Assembly: GCA_021770445.1 (NCBI GenBank)
Contig: JAETQY010000005.1
Span: forward strand, 1 to 64,000
Direction of reading: 5' to 3'
Source of the DNA: Bacillota bacterium
Lineage (GTDB): Bacteria > Bacillota > Clostridia > Oscillospirales > Oscillospiraceae
Length of the DNA stretch: 64,000 nucleotides
A program made the translations under genes and the position numbers. Below are positions 44,285 to 52,598 of this stretch, piece after piece (positions within the stretch are counted from its first letter, which is position 1; each line of letters opens with the position of its first letter). The notes below the pieces were generated by a model, which ran no database searches, was not told where the DNA came from, and was given only the letters and a program-made list of their open reading frames with translations.

Positions 44285-44464
44285 ATGGAGCAATATGAGC
44301 AGTACTACCGCCTGCCCCAGGACGTGGTGGGCCACGACGCCGCCCTGCTGTCCTACTGGGACCAGATGCCCGCCAAGGCTCAGCTGAGGTTGCTGGAGAG
44401 CAATATCACCGTGTCCACTCTGGGGGAGCTGAAAATGCTGGCTGAAACATTTTCTCAAGAATAA
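44285..44464 (+). CDS. Small protein of unknown function
   Basis: A 59-residue soluble protein (DMEQYEQYYRLPQDVVGHDA core, ending in LKMLAETFSQE) with no recognised domain. The ATG at 44285 is preferred because GGAGGAGGGG lies just before it; an in-frame ATG at 44237 exists. It lies alone between the LysR terminator and spoIVB. Its two helices and small size would fit a small regulatory or spore-related protein, but no function is assigned. Confidence 0.6.
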   Translation: MEQYEQYYRLPQDVVGHDAALLSYWDQMPAKAQLRLLESNITVSTLGELKMLAETFSQE

Positions 44465-44638
44465 TTTGTCCCCATTTTTGGGGCAAATTCCTGGACATTT
44501 CAAGGAAAAAATGAAAAAAATTCTGCTGGAAGCAGTGGTATACCTCCCCACGGTTGAATCGGGAAAACTCCGGCCATAATGAGAGGGCGGGCGGTTGCAG
44601 TCCGTCCGCTCTTTTATTTTCGGCAAGGGGGTGGAATG

Positions 44639-45748
44639 ATGGAACAAGAAAAGAAAAAAGGTCCGGGAGTGCTTTGGCTGGTCGTGCTGGGGGTGGCGGC
44701 CTGCCTGGCCCTGTCCCTGTCGGGACACCGGGCCGACGCCGCGGCCGTGACGGCCTCCGCGACCGTGGAGCTCCCCGGGTTAGCCCGGCCGGCGGGGACG
44801 GCCCGCAAGGTGATTCCGCTGGGCAAGGCGGTGGGCATCAAGCTGTTTTCCGACGGCGTGCTGGTGGTAGGTCTGTCCCCAGTGGAGACGGAGGCGGGCG
44901 CCTCCTACCCTGGCCGCGACTGCGGACTGAAAACCGGGGACGTGATCACCCACATCAACGGCGGCGAGGTGGACACCATCGAGGAGGTCCAGGCCCTGGT
45001 GGCCCAGTGCGAGGACGAGCCCCTCACCATCCAGGCGGTGCGGGGCCAGCGGCAGCTCCAGCTAAAAGCGGCGGCGGTGGAGAACAGCCAGGGGGTCTAT
45101 CAGCTGGGGGTGTGGCTGCGGGACTCCATGGCGGGCATTGGCACCATGACCTTCTATGACCCGGCCAGCGGCGTGTTCGGCGCCCTGGGTCACGGGATCA
45201 ACGATGTGGATACCTCCATGCTCATGCCGCTGGAGTCGGGCAGCATCATGCCTGCCAGCGTGTCCGAGGTGAAAAGGGGGGAAAGCGGCGCCCCCGGCGA
45301 GCTCCACGGGCAGTTCGACCTGACCCGGGACCTGGGTACCCTGTACGCCAACACCAATCTGGGTATTTTTGGCCAAATGCCCAGCCAGACCGTGGGCGAC
45401 GGGGTGGAACCGGTGGAGGTGGCCTCCCGGAGCCAGGTGGAGACCGGCCCGGCCACCATCCTGTCCAACATCCGCGGGGATGAGGTGGAGGAGTTCGACA
45501 TTGAGATCACCCATCTGTACCCGGCGGGGGACGGCACCCGGAGCATGATGGTAGAGGTCACCGACCCGGACCTGCTCTCGGCCACCGGCGGCATCGTCCA
45601 GGGTATGAGCGGCTCGCCCATCCTTCAAAACGGCCGTCTGGTGGGGGCAGTGACCCATGTACTGGTCAACGATCCCACCCGGGGCTACGGCATTTTGGCG
45701 GAAAACATGCTCAAGCAGGCGGTTGGTGAACAGCAGGCTGCCGGATAG
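44639..45748 (+). CDS. spoIVB: SpoIVB peptidase (sporulation signalling protease)
   Basis: A 369-residue S55 serine protease. A single N-terminal transmembrane helix (~10-30) is followed by a PDZ domain at ~65-150 (GLKTGDVITHINGGEVDTIE). The protease domain shows the catalytic His region FGALGHGINDVDTS and the nucleophile region GGIVQGMSGSPILQNG. In B. subtilis it is made in the forespore and triggers SpoIVFB cleavage of pro-sigma-K. Two ATGs (44636, 44639) are possible; 44639 has better spacing. spo0A, its common downstream neighbour, is absent here; rlmB follows instead. Confidence 0.94.
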   Translation: MEQEKKKGPGVLWLVVLGVAACLALSLSGHRADAAAVTASATVELPGLARPAGTARKVIPLGKAVGIKLFSDGVLVVGLSPVETEAGASYPGRDCGLKTGDVITHINGGEVDTIEEVQALVAQCEDEPLTIQAVRGQRQLQLKAAAVENSQGVYQLGVWLRDSMAGIGTMTFYDPASGVFGALGHGINDVDTSMLMPLESGSIMPASVSEVKRGESGAPGELHGQFDLTRDLGTLYANTNLGIFGQMPSQTVGDGVEPVEVASRSQVETGPATILSNIRGDEVEEFDIEITHLYPAGDGTRSMMVEVTDPDLLSATGGIVQGMSGSPILQNGRLVGAVTHVLVNDPTRGYGILAENMLKQAVGEQQAAG

Positions 45749-45757
45749 AGGCACATG

Positions 45758-45783
45758 CCCGCGGACCTGATGGTCCGCGGGCC
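45758..45783 (+). terminator. Terminator after spoIVB
   Basis: GCCCGCGGACC, loop TGAT and its complement; the following T-tract is weak (CTCAATTTC). Confidence 0.6.
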
Positions 45784-45873
45784 TCAATTTCAAAAATTTA
45801 TTCTTCCCACCGGGGGACAAATGTGGTATAGTGTCTTTATATGTGATTTCGACGCCGGAAGGACTGGATACCT

Positions 45874-46656
45874 ATGAACAAACGCCCCCCTCTGCGCCGC
45901 TCCGCCCCCGTGGAGCAGGAGAACGACGGCATCATCGAGGGCCGCAACGCCGTAATCGAGGCCCTGCGGGCCGGGGTGACCATTGACAAAATTTTTATCG
46001 CCAAAGGGGAAACCGATTCCGCCCTGGGCCACATCGCCTCCGCCGCCCGAGAGAAGGGCATCGTGGTGGTGGACGCCGACCGACGCAAGCTGGACGGCAT
46101 GAGCCGCACTCACTCCCACCAGGGAGTCATTGCCCAGGCCGCCGTCCGGGAGTACGCCAGCGTGGACGACATCCTGGCCGCCGCCCGGGAGAAGGGGGAG
46201 GCGCCCCTCATCGTGGTGTGCGACGAGCTGTCCGACCCCCACAACCTGGGGGCGGTCATCCGCACCGCCGACGCCGCTGGGGCCCACGGTGTGATTATCC
46301 CTAAGCGCCGCTCTGCCGGTTTGACTGCCATTGTGGGCAAGACCTCCGCCGGGGCGGTGGCCCATGTCCCTGTAGCCCGGGTGCCCAACCTGCCCGCCCT
46401 GCTCAAGGAGCTGAAGGAGGAGGGTGTCTGGGTCTTCGGGGCCACCATGGGCGGCACCACCCCTCTGTACCGGGCCGATCTGAAGGGCCCCGCCGCCATC
46501 GTCATCGGCAGTGAGGGGTCCGGTTTGGGCCGGCTGGTGGAGGAGAACTGCGACTTCACCGTGTCCATCCCCATGTTCGGCAAGATCAACTCCCTCAACG
46601 CCTCCGCCGCCGCGGCGGTGCTGTTATACGAAGCGGTACGTCAAAGAATGAACTGA
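45874..46656 (+). CDS. rlmB: 23S rRNA 2'-O-ribose methyltransferase RlmB-like (SpoU family)
   Basis: A 260-residue SpoU-family (SPOUT, trefoil-knot) methyltransferase. The N-terminal substrate-binding domain (EGRNAVIEALRAGVTIDKIF) is followed by the SAM knot motifs CDELSDPHNLGAVIRTADAA, IVIGSEGSGLGRL and IPMFGKINSLNASAAAAVLL. RlmB methylates G2251 in E. coli; in Firmicutes, close paralogues (TrmH-like) act at other sites, so the target is inferred. It lies 16 bases before the pseudo-ATPase gene. Confidence 0.93.
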   Translation: MNKRPPLRRSAPVEQENDGIIEGRNAVIEALRAGVTIDKIFIAKGETDSALGHIASAAREKGIVVVDADRRKLDGMSRTHSHQGVIAQAAVREYASVDDILAAAREKGEAPLIVVCDELSDPHNLGAVIRTADAAGAHGVIIPKRRSAGLTAIVGKTSAGAVAHVPVARVPNLPALLKELKEEGVWVFGATMGGTTPLYRADLKGPAAIVIGSEGSGLGRLVEENCDFTVSIPMFGKINSLNASAAAAVLLYEAVRQRMN

Positions 46657-46672
46657 CCAAGGAGCCCCGCCC

Positions 46673-48877
46673 ATGAGCGACAAAGACAAACAACTGAACA
46701 AGGGCGAACTGATCGACATAAAATCCCTCATTGGGGACGCCGACGGCGGGGGCTACTCCCTAGACGACATTCTGGCCGAATTCGGCCACCCCGCCCCCCC
46801 ACCGGAAGAGTCGGAGGAATCGGAGGAGCGCTTCAACACCATCGACCTGTCCAAGCTCCCCCGCCCCGCCTCCAGGCCGCAGTCCGGTCCCACCGGAGGC
46901 AAGGTGGTGGCCTTCCCAGGAGCGGCCTCTCCAGAGACGCCGGACGAGCCCCTCCCCCATGAGGAGGAACCGGAAGAGGCCCCCTCCCCCTCGGAGGAAT
47001 CCGCCCCGGTGATCCCCTTCCCCAAGGAGGAGAACGTATTGACCTCCTTCCTCCGGGACCTGAGCCAGAAGGCGGACGACTACGCCGACCACATGTTTGA
47101 AGAGGACGAGGCCATCGACAAGAAGGAGGTCCGCCGTCTGGAGCGCCTCATTCCCGGCACCGACCGGGAGGAGGTGGACGACGTACCCCCTCCCCCCCAA
47201 TGGCACCTCCCCAGGCGGCCGGAGCCCGTATTTCCGGACACGCCCCCCCAGGAGCTGGCCCGAAAATACGGCAAGGGCCTGAAATGGATGCGTATCCGGG
47301 TACTGCTGACCTTTTTTCTGACCCTGCTCTCTGTGTGCCAGATCGTCACGCCCATGGTGGGGCTGGTCTGGCTGCCCCCCCTGGACCAGCCCCAGGTCCA
47401 ATACGGGATCTGCGCCTGCCTGCTGGGGGCGGGCATGCTGCTGTCGGCCGATGTGCTGCTCACCGGCCTGGGCCGGGCCTTCCGCCTGCGCCTGGGGATG
47501 GACACCATGGCCGCTCTGGCCTGCGGCTTTACTCTGGCCGACGCCATAGAGCTGGCCCGCTCTGCCGAAGAGGTCGCCCGCCTGCCCTACACACCGGTCT
47601 GCCTGGCTGGACTGTTCTTTTTGCTCCACGGCGCCTACCACAAGCGCTGCGCTCTGCGGCTCAGTTGCCGCACCGCCGCCTCCTCCGCCACCCCCTACCG
47701 GGTCACCCTGGACAGCCGCAAATGGAGCGACCGGGATGCCTATGCCAAGTGGTCGGGCACCGAGGAGGAGTTCGGCAGCCAGATCCAGGCCGACGACGGA
47801 GCTCAGCGCATTTTTGGCCGCTTCTGTCCCCTGCTGCTGCTGGGGGACGTCGCCTTTGCCCTGATGGTCTCGGTGGGCGGGGAGCACCCGGAGCGACTGC
47901 TGTGGGCTCTGTCCGCCCTGTTTGCCGCCACCGCCGCCTTCGGCGGCACCCTGGCCTACGGCCGCGCCTTCCACAAATCCGCCCGGCGGCTCACCCCCAT
48001 CGGCGCCGCCCTGGCCGGCTGGCCCGGCATTTCTGCCTCCCGCCGGGGGGCCTGCGTCCTGCTCACCGACGGCGACCTCTTTCCCCCCGGCTATGTGGAG
48101 CTCAACGGGTTCAAGGTCATGCCCGACTACCCCGCCGAGCGGGTGGTGGCCTACACCGCCACCCTGATCCGGGACTCGGGCTGCGGACTGGCCAAGCTGT
48201 TCCACGACCAGCTCCGGTCCATGGGCGGCCTGCTCCGCCGGGCCGGCGAACTCACCTGCCACGAGGGGGGCGGGCTGTCCTCCACCATCCGGGGAGACGA
48301 GGTGCTGGTGGGCTCCGCCGCCTTTATGAAGCTGATGAAGGTCCGGCTGCCCCAGGGGTTAAACGTGAAAAACGCCGTCTTCTGCGCCATCGATGGCAAG
48401 CTGGCGGGGATCTTCGCCCTGAGCTATGCCCTGCCCGACACCGTCTTCCCCGCTCTGGACGCCCTGATGCTGGAGAAGGTGGAGCCGGTGCTGGCCACCC
48501 GGGACTTCAACCTGATCCCCGCCATGCTCCAGCAGCGGTTCAAGCTGGCAGCGGATAAGATGGCCTTCCCTCCGGTGGAGCGCCGGCGGGAGCTGTCCGA
48601 CCCGGAGCAGACCCACGACGGTATTCTCACCGCCCTGCTGTGCCGGGAGGGCCTGCTCCCCTTTGCCGAGGCCATCACCACCGCCAAGCGCCTGCGCTGG
48701 GCCACCCGCCTGGGGGCCGTCTTATGCTGCGCGGCCTCACTGCTGGGGATGCTCCTGTGTGCCTACCTCACCTCTGTGGGGGCCTACACCTCCCTGTCCC
48801 CCCTAAATCTGCTCATCTACATGCTCACCTGGCTCCTTCCTGTCTGGTTCCTCTCGGGCTGGGTACACCGCTTCTAA
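46673..48877 (+). CDS. Degenerate heavy-metal P-type ATPase-like membrane protein
   Basis: A 734-residue protein. Residues 1-200 are acidic, Pro-rich and probably disordered. A membrane part follows with helices at ~207-230, 242-262, 270-290 and 310-325, including GMDTMAALACG, like the TM4 region of P1B ATPases. Another helix pair lies at ~385-430 (LFAATAAFGGTLAYGRAFHK), where CPC would be expected but is absent. A soluble part resembles the P/N domains: VLLTDGDLFPPG replaces DKTGTLTxG, VLVGSAAFMKLMKVRLP matches the N-domain VLVGN motif, and LATRDFN replaces MLTGDN. The TGES and GDGxND motifs are missing. Two C-terminal helices complete the layout. Catalysis is therefore unlikely. It is cotranscribed with rlmB. 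Confidence 0.7.
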   Translation: MSDKDKQLNKGELIDIKSLIGDADGGGYSLDDILAEFGHPAPPPEESEESEERFNTIDLSKLPRPASRPQSGPTGGKVVAFPGAASPETPDEPLPHEEEPEEAPSPSEESAPVIPFPKEENVLTSFLRDLSQKADDYADHMFEEDEAIDKKEVRRLERLIPGTDREEVDDVPPPPQWHLPRRPEPVFPDTPPQELARKYGKGLKWMRIRVLLTFFLTLLSVCQIVTPMVGLVWLPPLDQPQVQYGICACLLGAGMLLSADVLLTGLGRAFRLRLGMDTMAALACGFTLADAIELARSAEEVARLPYTPVCLAGLFFLLHGAYHKRCALRLSCRTAASSATPYRVTLDSRKWSDRDAYAKWSGTEEEFGSQIQADDGAQRIFGRFCPLLLLGDVAFALMVSVGGEHPERLLWALSALFAATAAFGGTLAYGRAFHKSARRLTPIGAALAGWPGISASRRGACVLLTDGDLFPPGYVELNGFKVMPDYPAERVVAYTATLIRDSGCGLAKLFHDQLRSMGGLLRRAGELTCHEGGGLSSTIRGDEVLVGSAAFMKLMKVRLPQGLNVKNAVFCAIDGKLAGIFALSYALPDTVFPALDALMLEKVEPVLATRDFNLIPAMLQQRFKLAADKMAFPPVERRRELSDPEQTHDGILTALLCREGLLPFAEAITTAKRLRWATRLGAVLCCAASLLGMLLCAYLTSVGAYTSLSPLNLLIYMLTWLLPVWFLSGWVHRF

Positions 48878-48879
48878 AC

Positions 48880-48915
48880 AAAAAATTCCCCGACCGAAAC
48901 GGTCGGGGAATTTTT
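48880..48915. terminator. Bidirectional terminator
   Basis: AAAAATTCCCCGACCG, loop AAA, its complement and T6, between the pseudo-ATPase and the convergent SLH gene. Confidence 0.85.
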
Positions 48916-48920
48916 TGCTC

Positions 48921-51900
48921 TTAGTAGGTGAGCACCCGGTGGAGCATCTGGGCCATGTCCACCCGGCTCAGGGGCTGGTAGGGGTCCAGCCGGCCGCTGT
49001 TGGTAGGCAGATAGCCCTCCCGCACGGCGAAGGCCATCGCCCCCTGGGCGTAACCGGCCACCCGGTTCGCGTCGCTGTAGCCGTTCAGATAGCTGGCGCT
49101 GCCGTCATAGCCTCCCATGTCCAGGGTCCGCATGGCCCGCTGGACCATACACACGGCGTCCTGGCGGCTCAGTGTGCTGTTCGGCGCATAGCGCCCGCTC
49201 CCCACGCCGCTGACAATGCCCATCGCCCGCAGGGTGTTCACCGCCTCGCTGTAGTAGGCGCCGGAGGACACATCCTGGAAGGGCCTGCTGTTGTAGCGGG
49301 GGTTCAGCTCCATGGCCTGGTAGAGCATCAGGGCAAAATCCCCTCTCCGGATGGAGTTCTCCGGACCGAACTGAGTGGAGGACATCCCCCTGGTGATGTT
49401 GTTCTCCCGGCAGAAGTCCACCGCCGCCCGCTGGGCGTCGCTGTAGGAGCCCATGTCGTTGAAGTAGGTGGAGCTGCGGGTGGGAGAGACCGTGATGGCC
49501 ACCTCTCCCTCAAAGGTGGAGCCGCTGGAGTTGGTGCCGGTGTAGGGCAGGATGACCGTGCCGGTGTAGCCCGCCCGGGGGACAAAGGTCAGGTCGGAAA
49601 TCAGACTGTTTCCGCTCCCGCTGGCCCGGTAGGAGGTCCGGGTATCGGCCTCTCCCTCCTGCCGGAGGGGGCTGGTATACCGGTAGTACAGGTGCCCCTC
49701 GCCGGAGGAGGGCAGGCCGTCAAACCGGATGGAGGACAGCGTCCGGGTCCCCTGGCGGAAGTCCTGGCTGTCAAACTGGACCGGCGCGCTCTGGGTGTAA
49801 TACTGGGCGGTGGCATCCGCCGCCCCCCGCTCCACCGAGATCTCCACCGTGCCGTCAAAGACCGAGTCGTCCTCTGAGGTGGCGGTAAAGTCGATGTACA
49901 CCATGCCCGTGTAGCCCTTGGCCGGGACAAAGGCCACCTGGTCTAGGCTGCTCCGGGAGATGGAGGTACTGCTGGTGGTAATCCGGGTCCCCTGATTAGA
50001 GGAGGACCGGTAATTGCGGTACAGGTCGCCCTGGCTGGTGGAGGGGACCTGGAAGCGCACCGAGCGCACATTCTCTCTGGTGTCCCACTGGGACAGGCTG
50101 TCGAAGTCGTCCCGGTCAAAGACCGCCGCCGTGCTGCTGTCTGCACGGTAGTGGATGGTCCAGTCGTTCACGCCGCTAGAGCTGATGGTAATGACGCCGT
50201 CGAAGGAGTCCCCGTTGGAGGCGTAGCCCACAAAGGGGATATCCACCGAGCCGAAGAAGCCGCTGTTGGCCTCAAAGGACAGTCGGCTGATTCGGTAGGA
50301 GTTGGAGGTGTTGGCGTAGTACCTGGTGCCGGTGGAGCTGACACGGCTGCTATTGTGGTAGACAGAGCCCTCGCTGTAGCGGTCGGGCAGCCCCCGGAAC
50401 ACGATGTAATTCAAGGTGCGGCCCGTCAGCTCCCGGCACAGGCTGGTGAAGTCGCTGTTGAGGAAGCTCACCGACCGTCCGGGGGAGCAGGTATAGCGGA
50501 TATCACCGCTGCCGCCGCTGCCCCGCACCGCGATCTCCACCTCGCCGGAGAAGCGGCGGCCGTCCCGGTCCCAGCCGGTGAAAGGGATGCGCACTGTTCC
50601 GGTAAAGCTCTCCGCCGGGACAAAGGTGATCCGGTCCAGCCGGGGGGTGCGGGTATTGTAGTAGTAGCTGGTTCCCTCGCTGACCCGGGAGCCAGGGCTG
50701 CCGGTGGTGCGGTAGTCGTAGTACAAAATCCCCTGGGAGGTGGCGGGCAGGCTGTCAAACCGGATGTAGCTCAGGGTATTGCCATCGGAGAGCACCTTGG
50801 CCCGGTAGTCCTCAAAGTCCCGGTCGTCGAAGGTGACCGGGCCGCCGTTGGCGGTGGTGTAGATCGGGCCGCCCTCCTTGACGTCGCTCCGATCCCCAAC
50901 CGTAATGGTCAGGCTGCCGGTGTAGACGCTTCCGGTGGAGCCGCGGCCCCGGGCGGTGTAGGAGATGGTCACCGGGCCGGAGACGCCGGGGGCGGGGACA
51001 AACCAGATGTCGTCCAGCTCCTGCCGGGTATACAGCCTGCTGGTGGACACCACGCTGCCGTAGTTGCCCGGACCCACATAGTTGGTATACAGGGTGCCCT
51101 GGCGGCTGGAGGGCTGGGCAAAGGTGACGGTATTCAGCCCAACGCCGTTGAGCTCCTGACAGATGCGGTCAAACTCCGCGCTGCTGAGCTTAATGGGGGT
51201 GTCGTAGGGGGTGGACAGGGACACAGTGGGCACGCTGCCCCGGGGCTCCACGGTGAGCAGGATGCGGCACTGCTGATTGTCATAGTTCTTGGACACCGCG
51301 GTGTAGGAGATGGTCACCATGCCGCCGGCAAAGTTGGGCTTGGGGACAAAGGTAATGTCGGACAGTCCCCTCTGACCACCGCTGGGGCTCAGGTAGTAGC
51401 TGGCCTCCTGGGCCACGCCGGAACCGGGCTCGGCCTCGGAGTAATACTTGTAGTACAGGGTGCCCTGGGCGGTGTCCACCCGCAGGCCGGTGATATGGGA
51501 CAGGCCCCCGTCTCCGCCCTGCTTGTTGAAGTCAGACCACAGATCACTGAAGCGCAGGGTGCCGGTGACGCTGATCGGTTTGTCCCGCCGGTCGATGGTA
51601 AAGCTGCCCACCGTCACCTCCACGTTGGCGGTGGCCTCGTAGACGCCGCCGTCTACGGTGGCCCTGATGGTGGTCCTGCCAGGGCCCACGCCCATCACCC
51701 GGCCGTCGATGATCTCCGCCACATCGGGGTTCATGGACATCCAGCTCACAGTTTTTCCCCCGGCCACGCCGAACCGTTGAGCCTCGGGCAGCTCTTCGCT
51801 CTCCTGCTCCTTCAGGGTGATGGAGGTCGGCTCCAGCTTGATGCCGCTGACCTCTACCCGGACGCTAGCGGACGCCGTATTTTCTCCGGAGCCGATGGTG

Positions 51901-52514
51901 GCGGTGATGGTTGTCTCACCGGGGTTCTTGGCATAAACGGTCCCCCGGCTGTCCACGGTGGCCGTGCTCTCGTCAGAGCTCTTCCAGGTCACGGGCTGGT
52001 TTTCCGGAGAGGTGGTGACCGTGAGGCCTCGACTGCCGCCCTTCTCCAGAACAAAGGGGCCGGAGGGGCTGATCTCCACCCGCTCCATCTCTTCCTCGAC
52101 GGTAACAGCGCAGGAGCGGGCACTGCTATGGGCTTTCCCATCAGCGTCGGTGTATGTCACCGTCAGGGTCACAGTGACGCGGCCGCCAGCCTTTCCGGTA
52201 ATTGTATACTCACGGCTGTTGGCTCCTATGGCCTCTATCACACTGCCGGCTTGATCCGTATTCGTCCATTGATAGGCTACTTTGGGATCGCTGCCCCACA
52301 AAGTAACATCGCCGCAATAGGCTTTCGCCTCAATTGTTAATTCCTCTTCCACCAGAATCGCGGCTGTACTGGGGAACTCCACTTCATTGCCTTCCTGCAC
52401 GCATTTGATAACAAGATCATCCACGCCCTCCGCGAAGGCCGCCGGGGCCAGGCTGAGGCACAGAGCCAGCGTCAGAAGCAGGGCCAGCCAGCGCCGCCCA
52501 TGGGTCGTTTTCAT
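48921..52514 (-). CDS. S-layer homology protein with Ig-like and six tandem-repeat domains
   Basis: A 1197-residue secreted protein. Signal peptide: ~1-28 (WLALLLTLALCLSLAPAAFA). Two Big_2-type Ig-like domains lie at ~140-310 (EISPSGPFVLEKGGSRGLTV; LEPTSITLKEQESEELPEAQ). Six repeats of ~105-115 residues follow to about 1010, each with a 'QGTLYYxY...' strand and an 'FVPxxxxxGxVxIxYT' strand, like tandem-95/cadherin-like modules. Three SLH domains (~1020-1197) should anchor it to wall polymers. The last SLH ends RVDMAQMLHRVLTY. GGAGTGG precedes the ATG. It follows the other SLH gene after 84 bases and shares its likely operon. Confidence 0.9.
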   Translation of the reverse strand: MKTTHGRRWLALLLTLALCLSLAPAAFAEGVDDLVIKCVQEGNEVEFPSTAAILVEEELTIEAKAYCGDVTLWGSDPKVAYQWTNTDQAGSVIEAIGANSREYTITGKAGGRVTVTLTVTYTDADGKAHSSARSCAVTVEEEMERVEISPSGPFVLEKGGSRGLTVTTSPENQPVTWKSSDESTATVDSRGTVYAKNPGETTITATIGSGENTASASVRVEVSGIKLEPTSITLKEQESEELPEAQRFGVAGGKTVSWMSMNPDVAEIIDGRVMGVGPGRTTIRATVDGGVYEATANVEVTVGSFTIDRRDKPISVTGTLRFSDLWSDFNKQGGDGGLSHITGLRVDTAQGTLYYKYYSEAEPGSGVAQEASYYLSPSGGQRGLSDITFVPKPNFAGGMVTISYTAVSKNYDNQQCRILLTVEPRGSVPTVSLSTPYDTPIKLSSAEFDRICQELNGVGLNTVTFAQPSSRQGTLYTNYVGPGNYGSVVSTSRLYTRQELDDIWFVPAPGVSGPVTISYTARGRGSTGSVYTGSLTITVGDRSDVKEGGPIYTTANGGPVTFDDRDFEDYRAKVLSDGNTLSYIRFDSLPATSQGILYYDYRTTGSPGSRVSEGTSYYYNTRTPRLDRITFVPAESFTGTVRIPFTGWDRDGRRFSGEVEIAVRGSGGSGDIRYTCSPGRSVSFLNSDFTSLCRELTGRTLNYIVFRGLPDRYSEGSVYHNSSRVSSTGTRYYANTSNSYRISRLSFEANSGFFGSVDIPFVGYASNGDSFDGVITISSSGVNDWTIHYRADSSTAAVFDRDDFDSLSQWDTRENVRSVRFQVPSTSQGDLYRNYRSSSNQGTRITTSSTSISRSSLDQVAFVPAKGYTGMVYIDFTATSEDDSVFDGTVEISVERGAADATAQYYTQSAPVQFDSQDFRQGTRTLSSIRFDGLPSSGEGHLYYRYTSPLRQEGEADTRTSYRASGSGNSLISDLTFVPRAGYTGTVILPYTGTNSSGSTFEGEVAITVSPTRSSTYFNDMGSYSDAQRAAVDFCRENNITRGMSSTQFGPENSIRRGDFALMLYQAMELNPRYNSRPFQDVSSGAYYSEAVNTLRAMGIVSGVGSGRYAPNSTLSRQDAVCMVQRAMRTLDMGGYDGSASYLNGYSDANRVAGYAQGAMAFAVREGYLPTNSGRLDPYQPLSRVDMAQMLHRVLTY

Positions 52515-52598
52515 GGTAAACCACTCCTTTTTTCATCGGGGTTTGGATAAGACCCGGCGGGAGCAGGCTCAGGGCCCGCTCCCGCTGGGGAAACATAA

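Noticed and set aside
44538-44580. Possible sigma-F (GTATA ... GGGAAAACT) or sigma-G (TGAATC ... CATAATGA) promoter for spoIVB
   Set aside because: The boxes resemble the consensus but the spacings (18 and 14 bases) do not fit either factor, so I could not support it.
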